Position numbers and translations under genes: made by a program
DNA from: VRUE01 sp963703895
GTDB taxonomy: Bacteria > Actinomycetota > Thermoleophilia > Solirubrobacterales > 70-9
Assembly (NCBI GenBank): GCA_963703895.1
Contig: CAVPFX010000001.1
Span: 1 to 64,000, forward strand
Reading direction: 5' to 3'
DNA length: 64,000 nucleotides
Shown: piece after piece, positions 54,753-63,461 of the stretch
Position numbering within the stretch: position 1 is the first letter of the stretch
Layout of the letters: each line of letters begins with the position of its first letter
Notes under the pieces: generated by a model
What the model was told of the DNA's origin: nothing
The model's input: only the letters and a program-made list of their open reading frames with translations
The model's database searches: none

Positions 54753-55395
54753 ACCCGTCGTAGCCCTTGCCGCCGACCGTCTGGATCGTCGTCGCCTCGA
54801 CCCGCGGCTCGCCCGCGAGCTGCTCATGGAAGCGGCGCTGAGCGGCGATCGCGGGATTTTCATCGTCAGCGTCCGCGAGGCGGCCGTCGCGGACGACGTT
54901 GTCGGCGACGATCAAGCTGCCGGGGCGTGAATGCTCCAGCGACCAGGCAAAGTACTCGGGCGTGTGGACCTTGTCGGCGTCGATGAAGGTGAGGTCGAAG
55001 GGGCCGGCCGCCTCGGCCGCGAGCCGCGGAAGCTGCTCCAGCGCCGCGCCGATCCTGACCTCGACGACGTCACTGAGTCCCGCCGCGGCGATGCTTGCCG
55101 CGGCCACCCCGGCATAGCTAGGATCGGCCTCGAGCGTGATCAGCCGGCCGTCCGCCGGCAACGCGCGCGCCAGCCAGATCGTGCTGTAGCCGGCCAGGGT
55201 GCCGAACTCGAGGATCGAGCTCGCGCCAATCGTCTTCGCCAGTAGGTAGAGGAGCTTGCCCTGCGGCGGCGAGACCTGGATCTGCGGCAGCCCGGCTGCC
55301 TCGCCGGCCCGCAGCGCCGCTTCCAGCGCCTCGTCGGGCGGCGCCAGCAGACCACTCACGTAATCGTCGACCGCGGTCCAGGTCTCTTGCGCCAC
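54703..55395 (-). CDS. Class I SAM-dependent O-methyltransferase
   Basis: 230 residues of the catechol/caffeoyl-CoA O-methyltransferase type. Motif I ILEFGTLAGYSTIWLARALP, then LITLEADPSYAGVAAASI, metal/SAM Asp in LTFIDADKVHTPEYF and LIVADNVVRDGRL. Substrate probably a small phenolic. Its 3' end overlaps the convergent membrane protein gene by about 50 bp. Confidence 0.9.
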   Translation of the reverse strand: MAQETWTAVDDYVSGLLAPPDEALEAALRAGEAAGLPQIQVSPPQGKLLYLLAKTIGASSILEFGTLAGYSTIWLARALPADGRLITLEADPSYAGVAAASIAAAGLSDVVEVRIGAALEQLPRLAAEAAGPFDLTFIDADKVHTPEYFAWSLEHSRPGSLIVADNVVRDGRLADADDENPAIAAQRRFHEQLAGEPRVEATTIQTVGGKGYDGFTVALVSEPPPPRSAP

Positions 55396-55460
55396 GGGGA
55401 AGGTCTATCAGGGCTCGCCTGCCGAGCAGGAAACCCGGCCCCACGGCCGAACGTGCGGGA

Positions 55461-56210
55461 ATGGAGACAGCTTCGCGCCGGGCGCGCAGGCGTGAACGAT
55501 GGTTGCAGCGCGCGGAGCGCGTCAGTGACGCCTATGGACTGGTCTTCCTCTTGGTCTTGGTCACCTATGTGCTGGCCTCGCTGCTGGACAACCGAGGCTG
55601 GACCGCCGTCGTCCTGACCGTGGCGACCAGCGCCACCTCAGTGGTGGCCCTGACCAGCTCCCATGCGCACGCCCGGCTCGTCCGTATCGCCCTGGCGCTC
55701 TCGATGCTGACCGTCGTTCTCGCCGCCGTCGGAGCGGCCTCCGGCAATCACGACTGGCTCAACCTGGCGACGCTGATCCAGGTCTCGCTCCTGGCCGTCG
55801 CCATGGGGGCGGTCCTGCGCCGCGTCGTCATGGCCCCCGAGGTTGGCTCGCGCACGATCCTCGGTGCGCTCAGCGTCTACGCCGTACTGGGCATCCTCTT
55901 CACCTTCCTCTACGGCGTCATCGACCGGGTCCAGGGCGGGCCGTTCTTCGAAGGCCACCCGAATCCCAGCGGCTCGGACTTCCTCTTCTTCAGCTACACG
56001 ACCCTGACCACGACCGGCTACGGCAACCTCGTCCCCGGCAGCCAGCCCGGCCGGTTGATTTCCGGCCTGGAGATGATGGCCGGCCAGATCTTCCTGGTGA
56101 CCTTGGTCGCCGGCCTGGTCAGCCTCTGGCGCCCGGGCGAGGCGATACGACGGCGGCGCGAGCGGCGCAGCGGCGACGAACCGGCGGCCGACCCGCCGCC
56201 CCCGAATTAG
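55461..56210 (+). CDS. Two-pore-type potassium channel protein
   Basis: 249 residues. Several helices (FLLVLVTYVLASLLDN, ILGALSVYAVLGILFTFLYG) precede a pore loop with the K+ selectivity filter TTLTTTGYGNLVPG and a final helix MMAGQIFLVTLVAGLVSLW. Ion_trans_2 type without a clear voltage sensor or RCK domain. The tail is basic and acidic repeats (RRRRERRSGDEPAADPPPPN). Stop lies at the end of the cyclophilin gene, which is convergent. Confidence 0.88.
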   Translation: METASRRARRRERWLQRAERVSDAYGLVFLLVLVTYVLASLLDNRGWTAVVLTVATSATSVVALTSSHAHARLVRIALALSMLTVVLAAVGAASGNHDWLNLATLIQVSLLAVAMGAVLRRVVMAPEVGSRTILGALSVYAVLGILFTFLYGVIDRVQGGPFFEGHPNPSGSDFLFFSYTTLTTTGYGNLVPGSQPGRLISGLEMMAGQIFLVTLVAGLVSLWRPGEAIRRRRERRSGDEPAADPPPPN

Positions 56211-56682
56211 CTACTCGGAGAAGCTCGACGCGCTCAATCGTCCGCGGCTCGAGCGGGCGATCCGAAGCGTCGGTCTCGCTCGACTCGATCGCGTCGACGA
56301 CGTCCATGCCATCGACCACGCGGCCAAAGACCGTGTGCTTGCCGTCGAGCCAGGGTGCCGAGCCGGTGGTGACGATGAAGAACTGGGAGCCGTTGGTATT
56401 GGGACCGGCGTTGGCCATCGCCAGTGCTCCCCGCTCGATCTTGTGCTGGTTGAACTCGTCCTCGAAGGTGTAGCCCGGCCCACCGCGGCCGGTTCCCTCG
56501 GGGCAGCCGCCCTGGATCATGAAGTCGGGAATCACCCGGTGGAAGACCAGTTCGTCGTAGAACTTGTCGGCCGAGAGCTTGCGGAAGTTCTCGACGGTCT
56601 TCGGCGCGTCCTCGTCGTGTAGCTCGAGCACGATCGCCCCGGCGCTGGTGTGAAGCGTGGCTTGCGACATCGCGCCGCACAT
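56211..56682 (-). CDS. Cyclophilin-type peptidyl-prolyl isomerase, probable one-base shift at its end
   Basis: About 156 residues. Cyclophilin core: ENFRKLSADKFYDELVFHRV, IPDFMIQGGCPEGTGRGGPG, ALAMANAGPNTNGSQFFIVT and WLDGKHTVFGRVVDGMDVV. As given, the frame runs on to 56119 inside the K+ channel gene. Removing one base near 56220 ends it ...VELSE-stop at 56211, just past the channel stop, which fits the family length. The start ATG (56682) overlaps the stop of the large secreted protein (TAATG), so translation is probably coupled. Confidence 0.9.
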
Positions 56683-58942
56683 TACCCGGTTACGCGAACG
56701 ACGATCGGCATCGACGCGCCCGGTGCGTAGGGCCAGTGCTCCTCGGCTAGAGCCATGGCGCGAATCCTGATCGCGGCCGAGCCGCTGATGTAGCGGAACC
56801 GATAACCGGCGCGAAAACGGCCGCCGTGATCGGTACGTGTGACCAGCACCGGACGCCAGCGGCGTGCCGCCGACTCGAAGTACTGGATCGAGACCAGCTT
56901 GCCCCGCCGCGGCAACGCCGCGCCAAGACTGCGAACGCGACCACTGAACCGCACCGCCGCTCCGGTCCGCACCTTTCGCGGAGCGACGGAGAGCTCGCCC
57001 CGCTGCGAACTCGGAGCGTCAGCGGGGCGCGCTCGGCGGCGTCCAGCCGCGAGTCACCGGCAAAGGAGACCGCGATCCGACGCGAGGTGCCAGCGCCCAG
57101 CCGCAGCTGGAAGCTGCCGTGGGGGCCAGTCTGCAGCACCTCCGACCGCGCCATTCCCAGCGCGCCGCGCGAAGGGCGGCTGACGACGCGCAGGGCGCGC
57201 TCGGCAAGGCCCGCGCCATCGGCATCGACCAGTCGCCCGCTGAGCTTCGCCGTGCCTTTGAAGGGCACGGTCAGCTCCGTGCCGCTCTGCCCTCCCCGGC
57301 TGAGCCGCGCGTAGATGCGCGCCTTGCCGCGCGCCGGCGCGGCGCGCCTGACCCCCGCCATCGCTTCTCCGGCGACTTTGCGCACCGTCATCTCGGTCCC
57401 GTCGGAGCGGCGCGTCGTCGCCGCCGTGTTGCCAGCCGCATCCACCGCATCGGCACGGAAGACGTAGGTGCCGGGCCCGAGGTCGCTCGGCAGGCGAGCG
57501 AGCAGTTCGGCCCTGTCGAGGGAATCGGCGCGCTGGAGCTTTGCCGGCAACTCGCTCCACTGCTGGCCGTCGAGACGGCGGTAGTGGATCTCCCCGCTCG
57601 CCGGGCCGGAATGAACGTCGCTGACCTGGGCACGGATCAAGCTCGGAGCTGCGTCCCCGGCGGCGGCCGGCTCGAAAGCGACGCCTGGGGGTACGTCGTC
57701 GAAGCGCAGCGGCAGTGATGCCGCCGAGGACGCAGATTCGTTGCCGGCCTCATCGCGCAACCAAACGGTGAGCAAGTAGGCACCGGCACGGGGCACGAAG
57801 AGGTTCTGCAAGCCGCTCAGCTCGTGGCCGGCGACGAATTTCGCGCCGCTGTCGTAGCCCGCCGGCCCGGTAATTCGCCAGGATGCCCCACCGATCGGAC
57901 TCGCCGGGCCCTGGTCCGGGTTGACCCAGGCCGGATCGAAGTCGTTGCTGCGCTGCCACCCTCCAGCGCCGGCGACGGTCAGCTCGCGCGGGTGGGCCGG
58001 CGGGTTGTTGTCGATCAGGATCTGGCGGGTCGGCAGGCAGTTGACATTGCCGGCGAAATCGGTGGCGCAGTGACCGACGCTGTGCGGGCCATCGCTGAAG
58101 GTCCGGGTCGAGATCGGGTAGTAGCCGACGCGTTCGGTCGCGCAGGGCCGCATCGTCGTCGCCCGCCACTCACCGCTGATCGAGACAGCGTTGCAAGGGT
58201 GGTCGTGACCGAAGACAGGGTTGCCGTCGAGCAGCGCTTCGGTCCGCTTCAGGCCAGCCCCCACGTCCGAGGCGACGTAGCCGAGCTTGCGGTCGCCCCG
58301 CAGCCAACCCCCGGCAAACATGTCGCCGCTGACCACCGACCCCGGTGGGTAATCGTCCTGCACCGTGATCGTCAAGGCCCGAATCGCGGACCAGGAGCCA
58401 GGTTCGAGGATGCACCACCTGCTCTCGGCGCGGGCGCAGAGCAGGCGATCCTCGACCGCGGGCATCGCCGGCGAGAAGCCAGCGACGAACTCGCGCGGCG
58501 TGATGTCGGTGCTCCCGGCAGTAGCGAAGGCATCAAAGCCGCCGCTCCAGGTGCCAACGCCGATCCGCTGCTCGATGCCGTCGTGCAGCGCGTGCCACCA
58601 GGTCCCGCTGACGCGGGTGATGCCGGTACCGGAGGGCGCATCCCAGCGCCAGCGGGCGTAACGGGTCCCGGAAACCGTTCCCTGACCGTCGCGGGTGAAG
58701 GTCTTCAGGTGGGCGCCATCGAAGGGATCCGCATTGGCGGGGGTGGCGCAATAGGCGTCGGGGCGGAACTTCGCACCGCCTGTGCTGTCGGCCCAGCTCG
58801 CGTCGGCACCGAGGTGCCAACCGCACTGGGCCACCGAGTACTTGCCCGCCGTTGCCTCCTTGGCCGCCAGCAGCAACAGCGCCAAGGCCAGCGCAATCCC
58901 CATCGCGACAATGCGGCCAAGACCGCCCCACGTACCCGACAT
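56682..58942 (-). CDS. Large secreted multi-domain protein, frame broken once
   Basis: About 752 residues from ATG 58942, behind GGGAGGGG. Signal peptide VAMGIALALALLLLAAKEATA. The first 250 residues are cysteine-containing and Trp-rich (WRWDAPSGTGITRVSGTWWH) and may be a lectin-like or jelly-roll domain. Then come repeats of Ig-like modules (LTVWLRDEAGNESASSAASL, YVFRADAVDAAGNTAATTRR) and carboxypeptidase-regulatory-like modules near the end. Around 56997 the frame is off by two (or minus one); after repair it continues ELSVAPRKVRTGAAVRFSGR to VRVTG. A conserved actinobacterial surface protein type; function unknown. Confidence 0.75.
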
Positions 58943-59043
58943 AGCCCCTCCCTCGCTCGACAGCATGTGCGGGGGCTAAGTGAGCGGCCCGGCGTTCTCT
59001 CCCCCCACAACCGCGGGCGTCCCCAACGAGCGCCTTTGCGAGA

Positions 59044-60201
59044 ATGACCGCAATGTCACTTCCGACGCAGGATCAGATAACCGAGAAGCTGCGCGCCGTC
59101 ATCGACCCCGAGCTGCGCCGCTCAATTGTCGAGCTGGGCATGGTGCGCTCGATCGATATTCAGGACAGCGGCCGGGTGGAGGTCGTCGTCTCGCTTACCA
59201 CCGCGGGCTGTCCGATCCGCTCCCACTTCGAACAGGCCGTCGCCAAGCAGGTCTCAGAGTTGGACGGGGTAACCGAGGTCGCGGTTGGCTTCGATGTCCT
59301 CTCGGACGAAGAGAAATCGGCGCTGCAGCAGACGCTCGGCCGAGGCAAGCTGCCGGCCGGCGCCCTCGCCCAGGTGAAAAACGTGATCTGTGTCGCCTCC
59401 GGCAAGGGCGGGGTCGGCAAGTCGACGATGACCGCGAACCTGGCCGCCGCCCTTACCGCCGAAGGCCACGCCGCCGGTGCCCTCGACTGCGATGTCTACG
59501 GCTACTCGATCCCGCGCATGCTCGGTGTCAACAGCAAGCCCGAGGTCAACGGCGAGCGCAAAATCCTGCCCCTGGAAACAGCGGGCGGGGTCAAGGTGAT
59601 GTCGATCGGCTTCTTCGTCGAGGAGAACTCCGCTGTTGTCTGGCGCGGCCCGATGCTGCACAAGGCGATCCAGCAGTTCCTCGAGGACGTCGCCTGGGGC
59701 GAGCTCGAGTACCTGCTGCTCGACCTGCCGCCGGGGACCGGCGACGTCTCGATGACGCTGGCCCAGCTGCTGCCCCAGGCGAAGTTCGTGCTCGTCACGA
59801 CGCCGCAGCCGGCGGCGCAGACGGTCGCCAAGCGAGCGGCCGACATGGCCGCCAAGTTCGACCTCGAGCTGCTCGGCGCAATCGAGAATATGTCCGGCTT
59901 CACGACGCCCGAGGGGGAGCGCCTGACGATCTTCGGCGAGGGCGGCGGCCAGCTCCTCGCCGACGAGCTCGACATTCCGCTGCTCGGCAAGGTTCCCCTT
60001 TCCGAGCCCCTGCGGGAGCACGCCGACAACGGCACCCCCCTGGCCACGGCGGAACCGGACTCCCCCGCGGCACAAGCGATTCGACAGGCAGCGCGCGGCA
60101 TCGTCGCCGCCACTCCGCAGGAGCTGCCGGTCCTGCAGGCAACCCCCGCGGCAGCCGAGCCACCCCCGGTCAGCGGCACGCCACTTCCCGTAGTCCAGTA
60201 G
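59044..60201 (+). CDS. mrp: Mrp/NBP35-type iron-sulfur carrier ATPase
   Basis: 385 residues (start ATG 59044, or 59053). N-terminal MIP18-like domain about residues 8-85 (VIDPELRRSIVELGMVRSID, TTAGCPIRSHFEQAV). P-loop with deviant Walker A CVASGKGGVGKSTMTANLAA near 115-130, LDCDVYGYSIPRMLG, LLLDLPPGTGDVSMTLAQLL and VTTPQPAAQTVAKRA. The C-terminal CxxC of canonical carriers is not present: GAIENMSGF replaces the usual ENMSxFxCxxC, so this is the actinobacterial variant lacking the cysteine pair. Proline-rich tail. Confidence 0.92.
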   Translation: MTAMSLPTQDQITEKLRAVIDPELRRSIVELGMVRSIDIQDSGRVEVVVSLTTAGCPIRSHFEQAVAKQVSELDGVTEVAVGFDVLSDEEKSALQQTLGRGKLPAGALAQVKNVICVASGKGGVGKSTMTANLAAALTAEGHAAGALDCDVYGYSIPRMLGVNSKPEVNGERKILPLETAGGVKVMSIGFFVEENSAVVWRGPMLHKAIQQFLEDVAWGELEYLLLDLPPGTGDVSMTLAQLLPQAKFVLVTTPQPAAQTVAKRAADMAAKFDLELLGAIENMSGFTTPEGERLTIFGEGGGQLLADELDIPLLGKVPLSEPLREHADNGTPLATAEPDSPAAQAIRQAARGIVAATPQELPVLQATPAAAEPPPVSGTPLPVVQ

Positions 60202-60242
60202 CGGCTCTGGGCCGGCCCCTCGTGGCGGCCGACCCAGAGCCG
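60202..60242. terminator. Long hairpin after mrp
   Basis: CGGCTCTGGGCCGGCC pairs with GGCCGACCCAGAGCCG, starting 1 bp after the mrp stop. It also lies just downstream of the 19-codon minus-strand open frame and could terminate both. Confidence 0.7.
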
Positions 60243-60248
60243 GCACGC

Positions 60249-60308
60249 CTAGTTGTGCTTGAACACGTGCACGCTCGGCATGACCGCACTAACGGTGCTG
60301 ATCCTCAT
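60249..60308 (-). CDS. Possible 19-residue micro-gene with a strong ribosome binding site
   Basis: Minus-strand frame MRISTVSAVMPSVHVFKHN-stop (ATG 60308, TAG at 60249). It is preceded by AAGGGAGGTGAGC, a strong Shine-Dalgarno match with sensible spacing, and followed after 6 bp by a stable hairpin. There is no larger gene downstream on that strand. It could encode a small peptide, or a leader or regulatory transcript. I do not recognise it. Confidence 0.4.
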   Translation of the reverse strand: MRISTVSAVMPSVHVFKHN

Positions 60309-60481
60309 CCCAGCTCACCTCCCTTCGCTCTCCTGCCCGTCTGACCGGGATTCGGGGCGCAATACTAAGAAAAAGTTAAGTATTGAGGGATGACTGAGTG
60401 TGAGCGCCGCCAATCAGGGAAACTTGCTTATCCTCCGGCCCGCCTTACCACTTAAATAGCTCTCGACTGGAGGGATCAGCC

Positions 60482-61105
60482 TTGGCGACGACCGCAAAGG
60501 GGCAGAGGAGAAGCATTGACGAGGCGGTGGCCTACGCCGTCGGTCACCGGATCAGGATCGACGCCCTTGCGATCCTCAACGAAGGCACCGCGAGCCCCAA
60601 CGAAATCGCCAAGATCATCGGCGAGGGGGTTAGCAAGGTCGGCCATCACGTCAAGGAACTGTTCGATTCCGGCTGCATCGAATTCGTCGGCACCGAGCAA
60701 CGCCGCGGAGCAACCGAGCACTTTTACCGGGCGATCGCGAGGCCGTTCATCAGCGACGAGGAAGCGCGCGAACTTCCGGCCGAGACGAAACGTGAGTTTG
60801 CCGCCCTGATTCTGCAGGCGATCATGGCCGAGGGACTGGCCGCCCTGCGCGCCGGCAGGATGGACTCCGATGAGGACATCTGGATGAGCTGGCGCTCAGT
60901 CAACCTCGACGAGCAGGGACGACGCGAAGTCGCGGACGAGATGGCCGCGTCCTATGCCCGCATCGAGGAGATCGAGGCGAAAAGCGCCTCGCGTTTGCTC
61001 GAGTCCGACGAGAGCGGAACCTCGACGGTGGTTGCCGCGATGAGCTTCGAGCGCAGCCGCTCCGGTCGGCCGCCAGGCGAGCGCCTGGCGACGAGCGAGG
61101 CGTAA
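60482..61105 (+). CDS. Winged helix-turn-helix (ArsR-like) transcriptional regulator
   Basis: 207 residues from TTG 60482. The N-terminal 90 residues form a winged helix: YAVGHRIRIDALAILNEGTA, SPNEIAKIIGEGVSKVGHHV, KELFDSGCIEFVGTEQRRGA, TEHFYRA. The rest is helical and acidic (SDEDIWMSWRSVNLDEQGRR). Similar single-domain regulators are numerous in Thermoleophilia, as far as I recall. No obvious metal-binding cysteines. Monocistronic, with a terminator after it. Confidence 0.82.
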   Translation: MATTAKGQRRSIDEAVAYAVGHRIRIDALAILNEGTASPNEIAKIIGEGVSKVGHHVKELFDSGCIEFVGTEQRRGATEHFYRAIARPFISDEEARELPAETKREFAALILQAIMAEGLAALRAGRMDSDEDIWMSWRSVNLDEQGRREVADEMAASYARIEEIEAKSASRLLESDESGTSTVVAAMSFERSRSGRPPGERLATSEA

Positions 61106-61141
61106 CAAGCTCTAACTGTCGGTTTCGAAAGTGACAGCTAG

Positions 61142-61170
61142 GAGGGCGGCCAAGACAGCGCCGCCCTCCC
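61142..61170. terminator. Perfect GC hairpin after the ArsR-like gene
   Basis: GGAGGGCGGC and GCCGCCCTCC with a 9-bp loop, 37 bp after the stop codon. Confidence 0.75.
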
Positions 61171-61357
61171 AGTCCATCGAGCAAGCATCGAGCGCCAAAC
61201 CAGGCGTCTCATGCTGACAACCCAGCGGGCAATACCCGACGCAACAGTGATGTTAAAGCTAAAAAATGGTGCACTGTGGTGAGAGTGGACGTGAGAGACA
61301 ACGCCCACGCTGAACTTGTTGCAAAAAGGCCGAAGGGTGTTATTTGGTACGCAAGAG

Positions 61358-61379
61358 GTGCCTAAACAGTGTTAGGCAC
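61358..61379. promoter_or_regulatory. Inverted repeat upstream of the secreted-protein gene
   Basis: GTGCCTAA-ACAGTG-TTAGGCAC with perfect 8-bp arms, 25 bp before the start at 61405. Position suggests an operator or a 5' leader hairpin. The 300-bp gap it lies in (61106-61404) also holds the terminator above and an AT-rich stretch. Confidence 0.45.
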
Positions 61380-61404
61380 TGGTTCGGGCTACGCTCCCTG
61401 CGGG

Positions 61405-62142
61405 ATGAAGCGGACATGGGCGTGCCTGACCCTACTCGTCGCCGGAACCATCGCATGGATTCCTGCATCCGCCGACGCAGTTGAGAAGGCAACCGTCTCG
61501 ACGAGCCTCAAAGCGAATGGCAGTGGGCTTCTGATCGCCAACTCGCGGACGAACCCCGAGGACGAGACCTGGGCCTGGCGGGCCTGCGCGTCCGATCTGT
61601 CGAGCTGCATTGCGTTCGGCAGAGGCAGGACGATCAGCACCAGCGGCGCTCGACCGAACACCCGTTTCAGGGCCACCTCGAGCTATGGCGCCACCGCGGT
61701 CAGCTCTCTCTGGCGGGGTAGCTTGAGACCGCTCGGTCCGCCAGCGGTCTCAGGGCTCCTGCAAGCGAACAAACGCATAACTCCCGACCCCGGCCAATGG
61801 CGGGGCGGCTGGAGCGACGACTACGACATCATTCAGCTTGCGGCCTGCAAGAGTCCGAGGGGCCTGCGCTGCACGACGCTTACCGACTTGAATTACCCAG
61901 ATAGCTGCTCGCACGGCGCGGTGGTGCTCGATCCCCAGTTCAGTGGCAGCTATCTCCGCGTCGCCGATCAACGCATCGGCACCGGCACGGCTTTCCCCGC
62001 CTTCGCTGTTCCGACCCCTTATGGGGGAAGGATCTGGGGCGCGGATCGGATGACGTCGGTGGCGATCGTCGGTCGTATCGCGAAGGCGACCGGTCCACGC
62101 ACGATCCAATGCGGTCCGCCGCCATTGACTGAGGTGCCCTGA
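61405..62142 (+). CDS. Secreted protein of unknown function
   Basis: 245 residues from ATG 61405, with signal peptide TWACLTLLVAGTIAWIPASADA. The mature part is rich in Ser, Thr and Gly and contains several cysteines (WRACASDLSSCIAF, LAACKSPRGLRCTTL, NYPDSCSHG), probably disulfide-bonded outside the cell. Two similar-looking modules (cysteine pair followed by a beta-rich stretch) suggest internal duplication. No family recognised. Confidence 0.7.
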   Translation: MKRTWACLTLLVAGTIAWIPASADAVEKATVSTSLKANGSGLLIANSRTNPEDETWAWRACASDLSSCIAFGRGRTISTSGARPNTRFRATSSYGATAVSSLWRGSLRPLGPPAVSGLLQANKRITPDPGQWRGGWSDDYDIIQLAACKSPRGLRCTTLTDLNYPDSCSHGAVVLDPQFSGSYLRVADQRIGTGTAFPAFAVPTPYGGRIWGADRMTSVAIVGRIAKATGPRTIQCGPPPLTEVP

Positions 62143-62184
62143 GCGGAGAGGGCGAGGCGTGAACCGCCTGTCGAGCTCGTGCCC

Positions 62185-62457
62185 TCAGGCAGCGCTCTTG
62201 CTCTTGTAGTAATTGGCGTTGATCTCGGCGTACTTGGCCCACTCGGCCGGAAGCTGATCCTCGGCGAAGCAGGCGTCGACCGGGCAGGCCTCAACACAGG
62301 CGTCGCAGTCGATGCACTCGTCCGGGTCGATGTAGAGCATCTCTACCGAGTCGTAATCGGGCTCGTCCGGCGTCGGGTGGATGCAATCGACGGGACAGAC
62401 CTCAACGCATGAGTTGTCCTTCTGGCCGATGCAAGGCTCGGCGATGACGTAGGTCAT
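62185..62457 (-). CDS. fdxA: Seven-iron ferredoxin (FdxA type)
   Basis: 90 residues. Cysteine pattern in EPCIGQKDNSCVEVCPVDCI for the 3Fe-4S plus 4Fe-4S sites, and YIDPDECIDCDACVEACPVD for the second cluster. The C-terminus AEWAKYAEINANYYKSK is as in Mycobacterium and Streptomyces FdxA. Soluble electron carrier; it may serve the P450 at 46.8 kb, though nothing in the sequence links them. Divergent from the epimerase gene. Confidence 0.95.
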   Translation of the reverse strand: MTYVIAEPCIGQKDNSCVEVCPVDCIHPTPDEPDYDSVEMLYIDPDECIDCDACVEACPVDACFAEDQLPAEWAKYAEINANYYKSKSAA

Positions 62458-62579
62458 TCGAGGCTTCTCCTGGGTCGTCGTTTCGGTGCCGCCGGAGGCT
62501 GGCTGCCCCCGCCAAAGCGCGGATGCACATTTTACGGATTGCGCGGCGGCGGGCGCTCCCCCACTAGCATCGGCAAGCA

Positions 62580-63461
62580 ATGCTGCTGCTGACAGGGGCA
62601 ACGGGAAGCGTTGGATCGCGGCTGCTGCCGCTGCTGCTCGAGCGCGGCGACGACGTACGCTGCCTCGTGCGCGAGCCACGGCGACTCGGCCCGCGGCGGG
62701 TAGATGTGCAGATCGCGCTCGGCGATCTCGGCGAGATGTCGGATCCTTACCTGGTGCGCCAGGCCCTGCGCGGGGTCGACACCGTGGTTCACCTGGCGGC
62801 GACGATCCGCGATCAGCCACCGCACCGGATCGAGGAGCTGAACGGGCTGGCGACCCTGCGCCTGCTGCGCGCGGCCGAGCGCAGCGGCGTGCAGCGCTTC
62901 GTCTTCTTCAGTGCCCTCAACGCGTCGGTGGCGCAGCGCACGCGGTTCTTCCGCGCCAAGTGGTTGGCCGAGCGCGCCGTCGCCTCCTCGGCGCTGGAGA
63001 CGACGATCTTCGCCCCCTCGATCGTCTACGACCGCTCGGACCCCTGGGTGACGTTGCTGCGCCGCTTCTCCTTCCTACCCGTGCTGCCGGTCTCCGGTGA
63101 CGGTCAGGCGCGCTTCGAGCCGATCTGGGCCAACGACGCGGCACGCTGCGTGGTTGCCGCACTGGAGCGAGGGGATCGCCAGCGCTACGAGCTGGCCGGG
63201 CCCCAGACCCTGAGCTACGACGAGATGTCGGACCTGGTCAGCCAGGTCGCCGGCCGGCCGCGCTCGCTGGTCCACCTGCCGCTCCCCCTCGTCCGCTCCG
63301 GCCTGATCGCGATCCGCTCCCTTTTCGGCGAGGCCGTGTTTGCAACCTGGGAGGAGGCCGAGTTGATGGAGGTCTCGATGCTCAGCGAACGCGGCACGGC
63401 CGACGCGGAGGAGCTGGGAGTCAAGCCAAGAAGGATGGGCGATGTACTGGAGGAGGACTAG
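62580..63461 (+). CDS. NAD(P)-binding extended SDR/epimerase (complex I NDUFA9-like)
   Basis: 293 residues. Rossmann start LLLTGATGSVGSRLLPLLLE, VDTVVHLAATIRDQPPHRIE, VQRFVFFSALNAS and RAKWLAERAVASSALETTIF in place of the YxxxK box, then PVSGDGQARFEPIWANDAAR. This pattern is typical of atypical SDRs of the NDUFA9/YcfA group, which bind a cofactor but often lack the catalytic Tyr. Its 3' end overlaps the start of the following glycosidase gene by 20 bp. Confidence 0.88.
   Translation: MLLLTGATGSVGSRLLPLLLERGDDVRCLVREPRRLGPRRVDVQIALGDLGEMSDPYLVRQALRGVDTVVHLAATIRDQPPHRIEELNGLATLRLLRAAERSGVQRFVFFSALNASVAQRTRFFRAKWLAERAVASSALETTIFAPSIVYDRSDPWVTLLRRFSFLPVLPVSGDGQARFEPIWANDAARCVVAALERGDRQRYELAGPQTLSYDEMSDLVSQVAGRPRSLVHLPLPLVRSGLIAIRSLFGEAVFATWEEAELMEVSMLSERGTADAEELGVKPRRMGDVLEED

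Noticed and set aside
56119..56210. A C-terminal extension of the cyclophilin running antisense into the K+ channel gene
   Set aside because: The extension is basic, low-complexity and complementary to the conserved channel end. One extra base near 56220 explains it better.
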